Origin: an uncultured Dehalococcoidia bacterium
GTDB lineage: Bacteria > Chloroflexota > Dehalococcoidia > Lucifugimonadales > UBA3495
Assembly (NCBI GenBank): GCA_951812625.1
Contig: CATOSP010000003.1
Span: forward strand, 1-64,000
DNA length: 64,000 nt
Direction of reading: 5' to 3'
The stretch's first letter is position 1; every line of letters begins with the position of its first letter. The notes beneath the pieces were generated by a model. That model saw only the letters and a program-made list of their open reading frames with translations, had not been told where the DNA came from and ran no database searches. Shown piece after piece: positions 26,466 to 34,636 of the stretch. The translations under genes and the position numbers were made by a program.

Positions 26466-28190
26466 CTGCGGGTCAACGAACACATACGCTACGAGCCTGA
26501 CGAGGCGTCGCCTCCCTTTGCAACGCTGGGCGTTGCGCTGCAGGGCGGGCTGCTTGCCCTGTCAAACTCCATCTCCCTCGTGACCATCTTCGCGGTGGCC
26601 TCCCACGGCAGCGAGAGCTACCTGTCCTGGGTGGTATTCGCATCCCTCGTCATCGGCGGGGCTGTCACGGCCCTGCAGGCAACCACCCTTGGCCGCCTGG
26701 GATCTGGTTACATCCTCCTGATGGGACCCGCCGCCCCCTTCATGGCGGTCTGCGTCCTGGCCGTGTCGGCAGGCGGACTCCCGCTGATGTCGAGCCTCAT
26801 AGTCGCCGCCTCCCTGGTCCAGTTCGCCCTGGCGTTCTGGCTGGCCCAGCTTCGCCGCATCATCACGCCCGTCGTGTCCGGCGTCGCCTTCATGGTGATA
26901 GCCGCTTCCGCCATGCCTATAGGCGTTGCCAGGCTGGACGATGTGCCCGCTGGCCTGTCCCCGCTGGCGGGACCGGCGGTGGGAGCGGCCACACTGTTCG
27001 CCGCCGCGGTCCTGATGCTGCGCGGCTCGGGTATCTGGCGGCTGCTGGCAATCCCCATAACCATACTTGTGGGCTGCGTTGTCGCCGTTCCCCTTGGCGC
27101 GTACGACTTCCGGGGAGCCCTCGACGCCCCGTGGTTTGCCCTCCCGGAGTTCTCGGCGTGGCCCGGCCTGGGCCATCTGGATACGCATTTCCTGGCCCTC
27201 CTGCCCGCGTTCCTCATCGTCAGCGTCGTGGTGGCCATCAAGGCCGGCAACGAGGGCGCAGCGATTCAACAGGTCTCCTGGCGCAGACCCCGGGCCATCG
27301 ACTTCCGCGGCGTGCAGGGCACGCTGAACGCGGGCGGCGTGGGAGTCCTGCTGTCCGGAATCGCGGGGATGCTTCCCGTGCTCATTTACCTGCCGTCATC
27401 CATGGCGTTGATCGGCTTTACAGGCGTCGCCGCGCGCCGTACGGGGTACGTCATCGGGGCCATGCTGATCGGCCTGGCCCTGCTGCCCAAGGTGGTGGCC
27501 CTCCTCCTGACAATACCGCGACCGGTGACCGGGGCAATCCTGATGGTCGTGATGGGGCTGCTCTTCGTGGAGGGAGTCCGCACCGTCCTCCAGGACGGTT
27601 TCAATCAGCAGAAAGCCGTCATCGTCGCGGTTTCGCTCTCCATAGGTATCGGTTTACGGGCCGAGAACATCCTGACCGATGCTTTGGGCAGCCCCTGGGG
27701 TGTGGCCTTCGGGAACAGCATCGTTGTCGGCGTGCTGGCCGCGGTCCTGATGTCCGTGGTCATGGACATGACCGTTTCCCGACGCAGGCGCATGGAGGCC
27801 GAGTTGGACATAGAGGCCCTGCCCGCAATCGACAGCTTCCTGCGTGAACTCGCCGGCAGGGTGGGATGGGACCAGGCCGCGACAGACCGGCTGTGCGCTG
27901 CGGGTGAGGAGACCCTGTCCAGCATGTTGCAATTGCGCGACGACTACGAGGAAGACCAGCCGCCGCGCCTCGTAATCATTGCCCGTCACCGCGCCGGGTC
28001 GGTGGAGATGGAATTTCTGGCGGTATCCCCCGAGGAGAACATCGAAGACCGCATCGCCTACATGAGCGAGCAGGCCGAGGCGCCCGACGTGAGCGAAATA
28101 TCATTCCGCTTGCTGCGCCACTACGCATCTTCCGTGCGCCACAGAAAATATCACGGTATTGACATAGTAACGGTGCAGGTCGATGCTTAA
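26466..28190 (+). CDS. NCS2 (xanthine/uracil) permease-like protein with extra C-terminal domain
   Basis: The first standard start is GTG 26580 (536 residues), but the frame upstream to 26466 reads good protein (RVNEHIRYEPDEASPPFATL) that resembles the normal NCS2 N-terminus. The true start is therefore unclear; CTG 26466 is the only candidate after the stop at 26454. About 12-14 helices follow, with MGPAAPFMAV and NAGGVGVLLSGIAGMLPV typical of the family. After a basic linker (SRRRRMEAE) a soluble domain of about 130 residues resembles a histidine-kinase-type ATPase of the RsbW kind (LCAAGEETLSSMLQLRDD). The fusion suggests a sensor-transporter. Confidence 0.75.
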   Translation: MRVNEHIRYEPDEASPPFATLGVALQGGLLALSNSISLVTIFAVASHGSESYLSWVVFASLVIGGAVTALQATTLGRLGSGYILLMGPAAPFMAVCVLAVSAGGLPLMSSLIVAASLVQFALAFWLAQLRRIITPVVSGVAFMVIAASAMPIGVARLDDVPAGLSPLAGPAVGAATLFAAAVLMLRGSGIWRLLAIPITILVGCVVAVPLGAYDFRGALDAPWFALPEFSAWPGLGHLDTHFLALLPAFLIVSVVVAIKAGNEGAAIQQVSWRRPRAIDFRGVQGTLNAGGVGVLLSGIAGMLPVLIYLPSSMALIGFTGVAARRTGYVIGAMLIGLALLPKVVALLLTIPRPVTGAILMVVMGLLFVEGVRTVLQDGFNQQKAVIVAVSLSIGIGLRAENILTDALGSPWGVAFGNSIVVGVLAAVLMSVVMDMTVSRRRRMEAELDIEALPAIDSFLRELAGRVGWDQAATDRLCAAGEETLSSMLQLRDDYEEDQPPRLVIIARHRAGSVEMEFLAVSPEENIEDRIAYMSEQAEAPDVSEISFRLLRHYASSVRHRKYHGIDIVTVQVDA

Positions 28191-28571
28191 ATGTATCTGG
28201 GACTGACCGGAGCGCTGCCATCTTGCTGTGGACGCTCCGGGAGGACCAATTCGGAAACCGATAGGTGAGGAGAGGTTGTTGACATGGCAGCATACGCGAT
28301 CGTTGACAGCGAGATTACCGACCAGGCCCAGTTCGATGAATTCGCCAGTGCAATTGTCGGGGTCGTGGAGAGGTGCGGAGGCAAGTACCTGGTGCGCGGC
28401 GGCCCCACGGAAATAGTGTCGGGCAACCGGACGCCTCACCGGGTAGTAGTGATAGAGTTCGAAAACCTCGAGCGCGCGCAGGCCTATGCCAACGACCCCG
28501 AATCCAGGCGACTGGGCGAAATTCGGGACAGGAGCAGCGTTTCGACGACCATCATCGTCGATGGCGTGTAG
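28176..28571 (+). repeat. tandem duplication, unit 1
   Basis: A 396-base segment (leader plus DUF1330 gene) is repeated at 28643-29038 with a period of 467 bases. The leader (CAGGTCGATGCTTAAATGTA onward) is virtually identical. It also overlaps the last codons of the permease, so the duplication began inside that gene. Confidence 0.9.
28284..28571 (+). CDS. DUF1330 family protein, copy 1
   Basis: 95 residues. AAYAIVDSEITDQAQFDEF at the start, GGKYLVRGGPTEIVSGN, and PHRVVVIEFENLERAQAYAN follow the DUF1330 dimeric alpha/beta-barrel pattern. Function unknown; such proteins are small cytosolic dimers. A GGAG-type site (GGTGAGGAGAGG) precedes the ATG by about 12 bases. Copy 2 differs mainly in residues 10-35. 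Confidence 0.88.
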   Translation: MAAYAIVDSEITDQAQFDEFASAIVGVVERCGGKYLVRGGPTEIVSGNRTPHRVVVIEFENLERAQAYANDPESRRLGEIRDRSSVSTTIIVDGV

Positions 28572-28642
28572 CGCCCGCCCCTGCAGCCGCAGGCCCACCG
28601 CCACGGAACGACAGACCGTGCGCCGGTGCAGGTCGATGCTTA

Positions 28643-29038
28643 CAGGTCGATGCTTAAATGTATCTGGGACTGACCGGAGCGCTGCCATCTTGCTGTGGAC
28701 GCTCCGGGAGGACCAATTCGGAAACCGATAGGTGAGGAGAGGTTGTTGACATGGCAGCATACGTGATCGTTGATAACGAGATTACCGACCAGGCAGTGTT
28801 CGATGAGTACATCAGGGACATTCCCGCGGTCGTAGAGAGGAACGGGGGCAAGTACCTGGTGCGCGGCGGCCCCACGGAAATAGTGTCGGGCAGCCGGACG
28901 CCTCACCGGGTGGTGGTGATAGAGTTCGAAAACCTCGAGCGCGCGCAGGCCTATGCCAACGACCCCGAATCCAGGCGACTGGGCGAAATTCGGGACAGGA
29001 GCAGCGTTTCCACGACCATCATCGTCGAGGGCTTGTAG
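28643..29038 (+). repeat. tandem duplication, unit 2
   Basis: The second unit of the 467-base tandem repeat, carrying the second DUF1330 gene. Identity is near complete in the leader and in the last 60 codons, but lower in codons 10-35 of the gene. Confidence 0.9.
28751..29038 (+). CDS. DUF1330 family protein, copy 2
   Basis: 95 residues, same fold pattern as copy 1 (GGKYLVRGGPTEIVSGS, PHRVVVIEFENLERAQAYAN). Residues 10-35 (VFDEYIRDIPAVVERNG) differ from copy 1 much more than the rest. That could reflect relaxed selection or gene conversion limited to the 3' part. Confidence 0.88.
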   Translation: MAAYVIVDNEITDQAVFDEYIRDIPAVVERNGGKYLVRGGPTEIVSGSRTPHRVVVIEFENLERAQAYANDPESRRLGEIRDRSSVSTTIIVEGL

Positions 29039-29130
29039 CCGCTTAACGCTCCAGTCGCAGGTCAGCCAACACGAAATCCCGGACGGCAGATTCCTGGAAG
29101 ACTTTCCTCCGCAGGAGATGGCGGTCGCTG

Positions 29131-29727
29131 GTGCTCGCCGCCTTTCTCCTGTTGGCTGCGGAGTTGGTGGCCGTGCGCCTGTGGGATGAATTCTATCCCG
29201 TGGAGTCGTGGCGTTCCGGTCCGATGCCGCCGCCCATCACCGAGGTGCAACAGCAATTTGCCGTCGAATTCGTGAGGGCATCGGGAATCGTGGAGCAAAT
29301 CAACGGCGGCCAGGCTTGGAAAGTCACGGATGTGCGGGATGACACCCGGGGTCGGATTGTCAATGTATACGCCGAGTGGGACGAGCCCGTTGAAAGCAAT
29401 GGGCCGTGGCTGACGAGCGGCGCGCCCGAATGGCTGGGCCGCAATTGCATCAACGTCCGCTCCCGCTTCCACCGGCCCATCAGCAACGTGCGTTTCCTGC
29501 GGCTCTCCGTCTCCCTCGAGGGCATGGAAGCCGTCAGGCTATGGCCCACCCCTCCACCGCAATTCATAGAACGGGACCTGGACGATGGGCCGAGGGCCGG
29601 CCGGGTAAACTTCCTGGGGAGCTACGAAATCTACAACCTGAAAGCCGGCCGGACCGTGTACAAGGGACCGATGCTGCTCTCTGCCTTCGTCCCCGGAACC
29701 TGCCCCCGCGGCGACCGCTACGACTAA
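29131..29727 (+). CDS. membrane-anchored protein of unknown function, paralogue 2
   Basis: 198 residues from GTG 29131. The frame is open a little further upstream (RRWRSLVLAAFLLLAAELV), giving positive charges before the hydrophobic helix, so the real start may be earlier. The outer domain matches the protein at 25751-26368 in motif order. Both paralogues flank the permease and DUF1330 genes, in the same direction. Confidence 0.6.
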   Translation: MLAAFLLLAAELVAVRLWDEFYPVESWRSGPMPPPITEVQQQFAVEFVRASGIVEQINGGQAWKVTDVRDDTRGRIVNVYAEWDEPVESNGPWLTSGAPEWLGRNCINVRSRFHRPISNVRFLRLSVSLEGMEAVRLWPTPPPQFIERDLDDGPRAGRVNFLGSYEIYNLKAGRTVYKGPMLLSAFVPGTCPRGDRYD

Positions 29728-29787
29728 CCGCCAACCGCACCCGCCACAGGCACCTGACCTTTATACCCTGCAGGCTTCTTAACAAAC

Positions 29788-29813
29788 GTGGCCGCCCTGT
29801 TCAGGGCGGCCAC
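29788..29813. terminator. perfect 12-bp hairpin between convergent genes
   Basis: GTGGCCGCCCTG, two bases, then CAGGGCGGCCAC, a perfect inverted repeat. It sits between the plus-strand gene ending at 29727 and the minus-strand gene ending at 29847, so it can serve both. The T-runs are weak (TATTCTT), so Rho-independent action is likely but not certain. Confidence 0.65.
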
Positions 29814-29846
29814 TATTCTTGATTCTTGGATGCCCCTGTTTATTCT

Positions 29847-30053
29847 TCAAGAAAGGCGCAAAACGCATCCATGTTCACTCCCTGCAACCCAGGGACGCTT
29901 GCAATAACTCAAAGGGTATGGCTCCTTGCTGTGGTCCACAACCACTGGGGCATCGGGCAACTCGGGATGTGCGTAGAAGGTTAGCCCATCCCGTTGACTC
30001 TCGATTGTATATCCCTGCCCCATGAGCGCGTGATCTATTTCAACCTCTCTCAC
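29847..30053 (-). CDS. small second gene of a toxin-antitoxin-like pair
   Basis: 68 residues from GTG 30053, four bases after the stop of the upstream gene. VREVEIDHALMGQGYTIESQ, then DGLTFYAHPEL recalls the short HicA-like layout (basic helix, then strand with His), but the Gly-Ser-His motif is absent, so I do not call it HicA. The size, spacing and strong promoter support a two-gene addiction-type module. Function not recognised. Confidence 0.5.
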   Translation of the reverse strand: MREVEIDHALMGQGYTIESQRDGLTFYAHPELPDAPVVVDHSKEPYPLSYCKRPWVAGSEHGCVLRLS

Positions 30054-30057
30054 CAGC

Positions 30058-30378
30058 CTAACTGGTTGCAACGAGAGTCTCCTCCGTGTCCACGGTGAGA
30101 TGCACAACCCAGCGCCGCTCGTCGTCCCTCGTGGTGTACTCTACTCCGTGCTTGTCCAAGTAGGACTGGAGGTAGGTCAGGCCATCTTCGTTCCGGTCGG
30201 TAATGTTGTCCATCGTGAAGTCCACGGCCACTCTCAGCCTCTTCACGGCGTCCTCTTTATTGTCGGCAAATACCATGATGCCGAGGCCCTTCTCGAAGGC
30301 CATCCAGTGCGGTCCTGTGTCCTGGACCCCCACGCGAAGGTCAAGCTCGAGGATTTGGTTACGCTTCAAATTAGCCAT
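30058..30378 (-). CDS. first gene of a toxin-antitoxin-like pair
   Basis: 106 residues from ATG 30378 (MANLKRNQILELDLRVGVQD). VGVQDTGPHWMAFEKGLGIM and the helix DNKEDAVKRLRVAVDFTMD are reminiscent of the HicB strand-helix order. The frame extends upstream beyond 30378 but crosses the promoter, so 30378 is the start. It is probably the antitoxin-like partner of the gene at 29847. Confidence 0.5.
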   Translation of the reverse strand: MANLKRNQILELDLRVGVQDTGPHWMAFEKGLGIMVFADNKEDAVKRLRVAVDFTMDNITDRNEDGLTYLQSYLDKHGVEYTTRDDERRWVVHLTVDTEETLVATS

Positions 30379-30399
30379 GTTGCCTACTCCTGCACGGTC

Positions 30400-30428
30400 A
30401 TCGTAGGTAGGTGTGCTATAGTTGTCAA
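30400..30428 (-). promoter_or_regulatory. sigma-70-type promoter
   Basis: On the minus strand TTGACA (30428-30423), 17 bases, then TACGAT (30405-30400), 22 bases before the ATG at 30378. Both hexamers and the spacing are close to consensus, one of the better promoters in the window. Confidence 0.7.
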
Positions 30429-30552
30429 CGGCGACCAATGCGGCGGGGTCACCATTCGCTCGCTGCTTCCGCTGCTTGCATACTGCATCAGTCCTCGGAA
30501 CCCTGTTGTAGAATTCGGATATACGAAGCAAGTTCAATCGGGGAAAACAACG

Positions 30553-31155
30553 GTGGGACGGTTCAACTGGGGCATCGAGGGGGCGCCCGACGAGGCTTAT
30601 TCGCGGGTAACGGAGCCGGAACGGTTCAGGCCGTTGCACGAGTGGGCGCTCGAGTCCGTGGCGCGACTGCAATCGGAGTATGAAGTCAGCCTGGATGAAG
30701 GCGAGGGAATCGACGCCGGGTTGGAACGGGTCCCGCTTGCCAGGCCAACATTGAAGCTGATGCCCCTCCAGGATTCGTGTGCGCCCATCACGATCGCTTT
30801 TACCGACTTCCCCGGCCTTGGCGTCCGGGTAGGCCACTGCGTCATCGAATGGTTCCCGTCCTGCGGTTGCGATGCGTGCGACGAAATGCCGGACGACGAA
30901 TTCGAGAGGTTCACGGAGCTATTGAGTGACGTCGTGGCCGGGCGCTTCCGGGAATCCCTGGACCTGGGACTCGCGGGTGACGGACGGAGCAGCATGGAAC
31001 TGTGGAGTGGTAACCACCGCCGCAGCTCCGGGGGAACGCGGGTGCTACGTGACGAAGCGTCCCGGATCTTGAATGGCAAGAAGAAAATTGCTCTGGCGTG
31101 GATGCCCTGGCACACAAAATCGCACGACATACCTACCCGCCAGCCGCAAATATAG
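30553..31155 (+). CDS. DUF6226-like protein
   Basis: 200 residues from GTG 30553 (FNWGIEGAPDEAYSRVT, then PERFRPLHEWALESVARL). The start and the later WFPSCGCDACDE segment resemble DUF6226 proteins known mainly from actinomycetes; the name is from memory and moderately sure. The CxCxxC cluster could bind metal. The frame is open further upstream but that part lies over the divergent promoter region. Function unknown. Confidence 0.6.
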   Translation: MGRFNWGIEGAPDEAYSRVTEPERFRPLHEWALESVARLQSEYEVSLDEGEGIDAGLERVPLARPTLKLMPLQDSCAPITIAFTDFPGLGVRVGHCVIEWFPSCGCDACDEMPDDEFERFTELLSDVVAGRFRESLDLGLAGDGRSSMELWSGNHRRSSGGTRVLRDEASRILNGKKKIALAWMPWHTKSHDIPTRQPQI

Positions 31156-31402
31156 CACCATGCTAGATAGTCGCCGCTTATGTGGCTCACTGGAGTCCGG
31201 CGCAAGGCTCGCTTGACATGACATCGGGTGGACACTACCATCCTGTCCACTAACTGTCCATAAATTCAACGCAAGCCACTAAGTGAATTACGATAATCGT
31301 AGCGATGGCCAATGCCCGGTACACTTAACTGACGCCGGGTAGCCGCACCTCACCTTCCCTCCAACGGACAAAATCGCTTTAGGGCATGGAGAGCCTTCGC
31401 AC
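31156..31402. promoter_or_regulatory. intergenic region with a palindrome
   Basis: No gene. TACGATAATCGTA at 31289-31301 has 6-base palindromic arms and lies about 100 bases upstream of the next operon; it could be an operator or a -10 region. Confidence 0.35.
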
Positions 31403-31819
31403 ATGAGCCAGCCCGCACCCATTGTCGATTTCCCTGTTGACCATCAGGATGCCGTTGAATATCTGCGGGCCAACGGTCGGCCCATCCTTGCCGATAAACT
31501 GGTCACTTTGTTGCAAAACATAGACGAGGACCCGGACGAACCCGAGGTCAACATCGTCTCTCTGCGGGATATGGCCCGTTGCCTGGTGGAGCATGGTGAT
31601 TTCGCAGACCCCTCAATCGGCTCCGACAGATACAGTATGGTATATGCCCAGTGGCGAATCATGGGCGATGGGGTCCTGGTCCTGAGTTTCCTGGGGAACG
31701 GCGAGACTCTGCTGGTCGCCCAGGCTGACAGGGACGGGTCCCCAGTAGATGTCAGTGAGGAGGGAAGACTGCAGGACGTTATCAAGGAATATGAGTGTCT
31801 TGTACCCCGCCGCCAATGA
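31403..31819 (+). CDS. hypothetical protein, first of an overlapping pair
   Basis: 138 residues, acidic (NIDEDPDEPEVNIVSLRDMA). YSMVYAQWRIMGDGVLVLSF and FLGNGETLLVAQADRDGSP suggest a small beta-rich domain. Its 3' end overlaps the next gene by 29 bases, so the two are translated together. No family recognised. The two-gene layout with an acidic first product is compatible with a toxin-antitoxin-like unit, but nothing more supports that. Confidence 0.6.
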   Translation: MSQPAPIVDFPVDHQDAVEYLRANGRPILADKLVTLLQNIDEDPDEPEVNIVSLRDMARCLVEHGDFADPSIGSDRYSMVYAQWRIMGDGVLVLSFLGNGETLLVAQADRDGSPVDVSEEGRLQDVIKEYECLVPRRQ

Positions 31820-32258
31820 CCTTTCCAGCGGGGATAAACTTCCTGGCAGCGATGAAGTGGCTCGATACTGCAAACCCTCCGAGTACGACCTGGACGAAAA
31901 CATGCCACTGGTCGGAGCGTTTCTCAGAAGGCAGGACGAACCCGACCTATCGGTCAATCGCCTGCAATTCTTTCAAGGCGCTGACAGGTCATCTGCGGTT
32001 GACTGTGTGAGGACCGAAGTCGGGGACCATTATCAACTCAGACGAAATGGACGGTTCGTGGTACTCAATGTGGGAGGTGTTCAGTCTGCCGCAAAGCAAA
32101 ATGGGTTTGACGTGAGCATCATATACACACCCGAACTCCTTCGTCCCTCACACTCGTCCATTGTTGACTTGCCTCCAACCCGTAAGGATGAGTTGACGGT
32201 AGCCGCTGCTTTCTTGCGGTTGATCACCCCCGCCGACATCTATCCTGCCGTTCTCTGA
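31791..32258 (+). CDS. hypothetical protein, second of an overlapping pair
   Basis: 155 residues from ATG 31791 (MSVLYPAANDLSSGDKLPGS). Contains VNRLQFFQGADRSSAVDCVR, then RRNGRFVVLNVGGVQSAA. Start chosen because the upstream extension duplicates the end of the first gene in another frame. No family recognised. Confidence 0.6.
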   Translation: MSVLYPAANDLSSGDKLPGSDEVARYCKPSEYDLDENMPLVGAFLRRQDEPDLSVNRLQFFQGADRSSAVDCVRTEVGDHYQLRRNGRFVVLNVGGVQSAAKQNGFDVSIIYTPELLRPSHSSIVDLPPTRKDELTVAAAFLRLITPADIYPAVL

Positions 32259-32330
32259 CCACGCTGGTCTGCCGCTGCCCGCCCTGAATGTCCAACAGTC
32301 CCCCAACCAACCCGCAACGGCCAAAAAAAC

Positions 32331-33632
32331 ATGAACACCACCGAAGCAAAACCGAAAGCCATCTTCCACGGCTGGTACATCCTGGCCGCCATCTTCTTCA
32401 TCTCCGTGGTCAGCAACGGCGCGCGCACCGCCTTTGGCGCGTTCGTCATCCCCATGGAGACCGACTTCGAATGGAGCCGTGGCACCATCTCCATGGCTGG
32501 CGCCGTCGGCTTCGTCATTGGCGGACTCTCCCAGCCCTTCATGGGACAGGTCCTCGACCTGCTTGGCGGCAGAAAGGTGATCAGCATCAGCCTGGTCATC
32601 CTGGGAATCTCCACCGCCCTGCTCAGCTTCACCTTCCACCTGCTCTTCCTGGTCTTCGTGTTCGGGCTGGTGTCCTCCATCGCCCTCAGCGGCGCGTCCA
32701 CCACCAACACCGGCGCGGTGCTGGCCCGGTGGTTCCGCCGCCGCCGCGCCACGGTCATGGGCCTCAACACCGGCGGCGTCTCCCTGGGCGGACTCATAAT
32801 GGTCCCTTTCGCCGTCTACCTCATCCAGGCCGCAGACTGGCGTGTCGCCTGGGGCGCGCTGGGACTGATAATCCTGGTGCTGGCCGCCCCCCTGGCCTGG
32901 TTCGCCCTGCGCGACGACCCGGCCCCCATGGGCCTCCAGCCCGACGGCGACCCCGATCCCAAGGAGCAAGGCGGACGCAACGCCCAGCCCCGGCAGCGGG
33001 GGCCGCTGGAAGTGGAAAAGTGGTCCGAGTCCTTCCGCTCCCTCCCCTTCTGGCAGCTCAGCGGCGCGCTCACCGTCTGCGGCACCACCACCGCTATCAT
33101 CTCCTTCCACTTCATCGCCTTCGCCTCCGACAAGGGAGTCCCCGGCTCCACCGCTGCGGTGATCTTCGGCCTGATGATGTTCATGAACGCCACCGGCAGC
33201 ATCAGCGTCGGCTTCCTGGCCGACAGGTTCAGCGCCAAGAACCTCCTGGCCCTCACCTACTTCACCCGTGGCCTGGCCTACGTCATCCTCCTCACCGTTC
33301 CCGGCGAGATGGGCATGTGGATATTCGCCGTCGTTGCCGGAACGTCCTGGATTGCCACCAACCCGCCCACAACCTCCCTCACCGCCGACATCTACGGCGT
33401 CCGCGCCCTCGGCACCATCGGCGGAATCTCCTTCCTGTTCCACCAGATAGGCGGCGCGGCCAGCATCCTCATGGCCGGTGTCCTCTACGACCTCACCGGC
33501 TCCTACCAGCTTCCCTTCGCCATCGCCGGGTCGCTGCTGTTCCCGGCTGCGCTGGCGGCGTTCACCATCAAGGAGAAGAAATACTCCATCCGCTACCAGC
33601 CGCCCGTCCCCGCTGGCGCGGCCTCCGGCTGA
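32331..33632 (+). CDS. MFS transporter (monocarboxylate/oxalate-formate type), copy 2
   Basis: 433 residues, 12 predicted helices. FHGWYILAAIFFISVVSNG, GQVLDLLGGRKVI and ADRFSAKN mark the same branch as the carrier at 23165-24478, with more than half of positions alike by eye. Both have the same cytoplasmic insert (DPAPMGLQPDGDPDPKE against NPSDMGLQPDGDPDPQ). They are paralogues rather than recent duplicates. Confidence 0.88.
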   Translation: MNTTEAKPKAIFHGWYILAAIFFISVVSNGARTAFGAFVIPMETDFEWSRGTISMAGAVGFVIGGLSQPFMGQVLDLLGGRKVISISLVILGISTALLSFTFHLLFLVFVFGLVSSIALSGASTTNTGAVLARWFRRRRATVMGLNTGGVSLGGLIMVPFAVYLIQAADWRVAWGALGLIILVLAAPLAWFALRDDPAPMGLQPDGDPDPKEQGGRNAQPRQRGPLEVEKWSESFRSLPFWQLSGALTVCGTTTAIISFHFIAFASDKGVPGSTAAVIFGLMMFMNATGSISVGFLADRFSAKNLLALTYFTRGLAYVILLTVPGEMGMWIFAVVAGTSWIATNPPTTSLTADIYGVRALGTIGGISFLFHQIGGAASILMAGVLYDLTGSYQLPFAIAGSLLFPAALAAFTIKEKKYSIRYQPPVPAGAASG

Positions 33633-33684
33633 CCGGGGGAACTCCCATGAAACCAGCCCAAAACCGCACCCGGTCCGCCACCTC

Positions 33685-33720
33685 CCCCTTTCGCAAAAGT
33701 GGGATTGAGGGGGATTCCTC
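33685..33720. repeat. short repeat of the CCCCCTTTCGCAA type
   Basis: CCCCCTTTCGCAAAAGTGGG is followed by GGGGGATT, a partial palindrome. Related blocks occur inside the dispersed repeat copies at 39776 and 40764. Confidence 0.5.
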
Positions 33721-33759
33721 CGCACGCCAGCAGATTCGCGTGGACTTGAGATAGTTTCT

Positions 33760-33993
33760 ATGTGGGCCATCCTCCACTCCGTCGCCAGCCACCACGCCGA
33801 CTCGGCAGACCCAACGCTGCTGGCCTGGATCAAGGAAGTGCTCGACCACTGGTTCGGCGTCGGACCCTGGGCTTTCGTCGCGGTGCTGGCCGTGATAATC
33901 CTGGCCATGCCCCTGGGCCTCATCGCCTTCTACCTGTCCCAGCGCCGCCGGGAGACCCACACCCCCCAACCCCCAATCTCCACCGACCGTTAA
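33760..33993 (+). CDS. small membrane protein
   Basis: 77 residues with one clear helix (WAFVAVLAVIILAMPLGLIA) followed by positive charges (SQRRRE), so the C-terminus is probably inside. The His-rich start (HSVASHHADSAD) is unusual. It follows the MFS gene by about 130 bases in the same direction. No family recognised. Confidence 0.5.
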   Translation: MWAILHSVASHHADSADPTLLAWIKEVLDHWFGVGPWAFVAVLAVIILAMPLGLIAFYLSQRRRETHTPQPPISTDR

Positions 33994-34256
33994 CCCCGCG
34001 TACACCCCCCACAATTCCCGCGAAAGCTTACCCTCGACCTGGCCGGGGCGGGATTCCACCGGCTCACATCAAGATTCCCCTGTGGATTCACCCCCATACC
34101 CTTGCCCATAGAACAGGAAGGGAGTAGACTATTCCAGCGCAGCAGGCGTGCCCACTGCCCCTGGGCCGGAAGCGCAGCCTTTTACTCGGGCAGCAGGGCT
34201 GATGAATGCCAAGACCGGTCTAAAAGCGGAGGAGGGCCGGTCCCACATACGGAGGT

Positions 34257-34457
34257 ATGGAGTCACCAGCTATGTTCGATAGAGAATCCTTGGAAGCGCT
34301 ACATGAAGAGCTACGGGACGAATTCGAGCTTGAGCCGGAATGGGAAGACATCCAGCGGGACGCCCACCTGGGAGTAGCCCGCTCCGACGCGGGGGTGGAC
34401 CTGGAAGGTATTGACGCCCGCGTGGTCGCCCTGATCGAAAAGCACAATCCCGACTAG
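34257..34457 (+). CDS. small acidic protein, 66 residues or fewer
   Basis: Acidic (ALHEELRDEFELEPEWEDIQ). ATG 34257 directly abuts GGAGGT, so the start at 34272 (MFDRESLEAL) is more likely to be used. Downstream is a strong terminator. No family recognised. Confidence 0.45.
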   Translation: MESPAMFDRESLEALHEELRDEFELEPEWEDIQRDAHLGVARSDAGVDLEGIDARVVALIEKHNPD

Positions 34458-34563
34458 GTCCCCCGGACTCCTGGGCCGGCAAAAACGCCGGCCCCCCAGG
34501 GCGCATCGCGGACCAGGGAAGAACACTCCCGCCGTCCGCGAACCGCCAAACGGCAACCAAAAG

Positions 34564-34604
34564 ACCCGCTTGAGAGGCTATGGGCCATCCTCAAGCGGGT
34601 TTTC
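34564..34604 (+). terminator. Rho-independent terminator
   Basis: ACCCGCTTGAG (34564-34574) pairs with CTCAAGCGGGT (34590-34600), a perfect 11-bp stem, followed by TTTT. It ends the small gene at 34257. A related hairpin stands at 35519-35560. Confidence 0.8.
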
Positions 34605-34636
34605 GTGCTGTACCCTCGACAGGGAATCGGCATTTT

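Noticed and set aside
32148..33923. 591-residue minus-strand reading frame
   Set aside because: Antisense to the MFS gene. Gly/Glu/Asp-rich composition is an artefact of the third-position G+C of the real gene.
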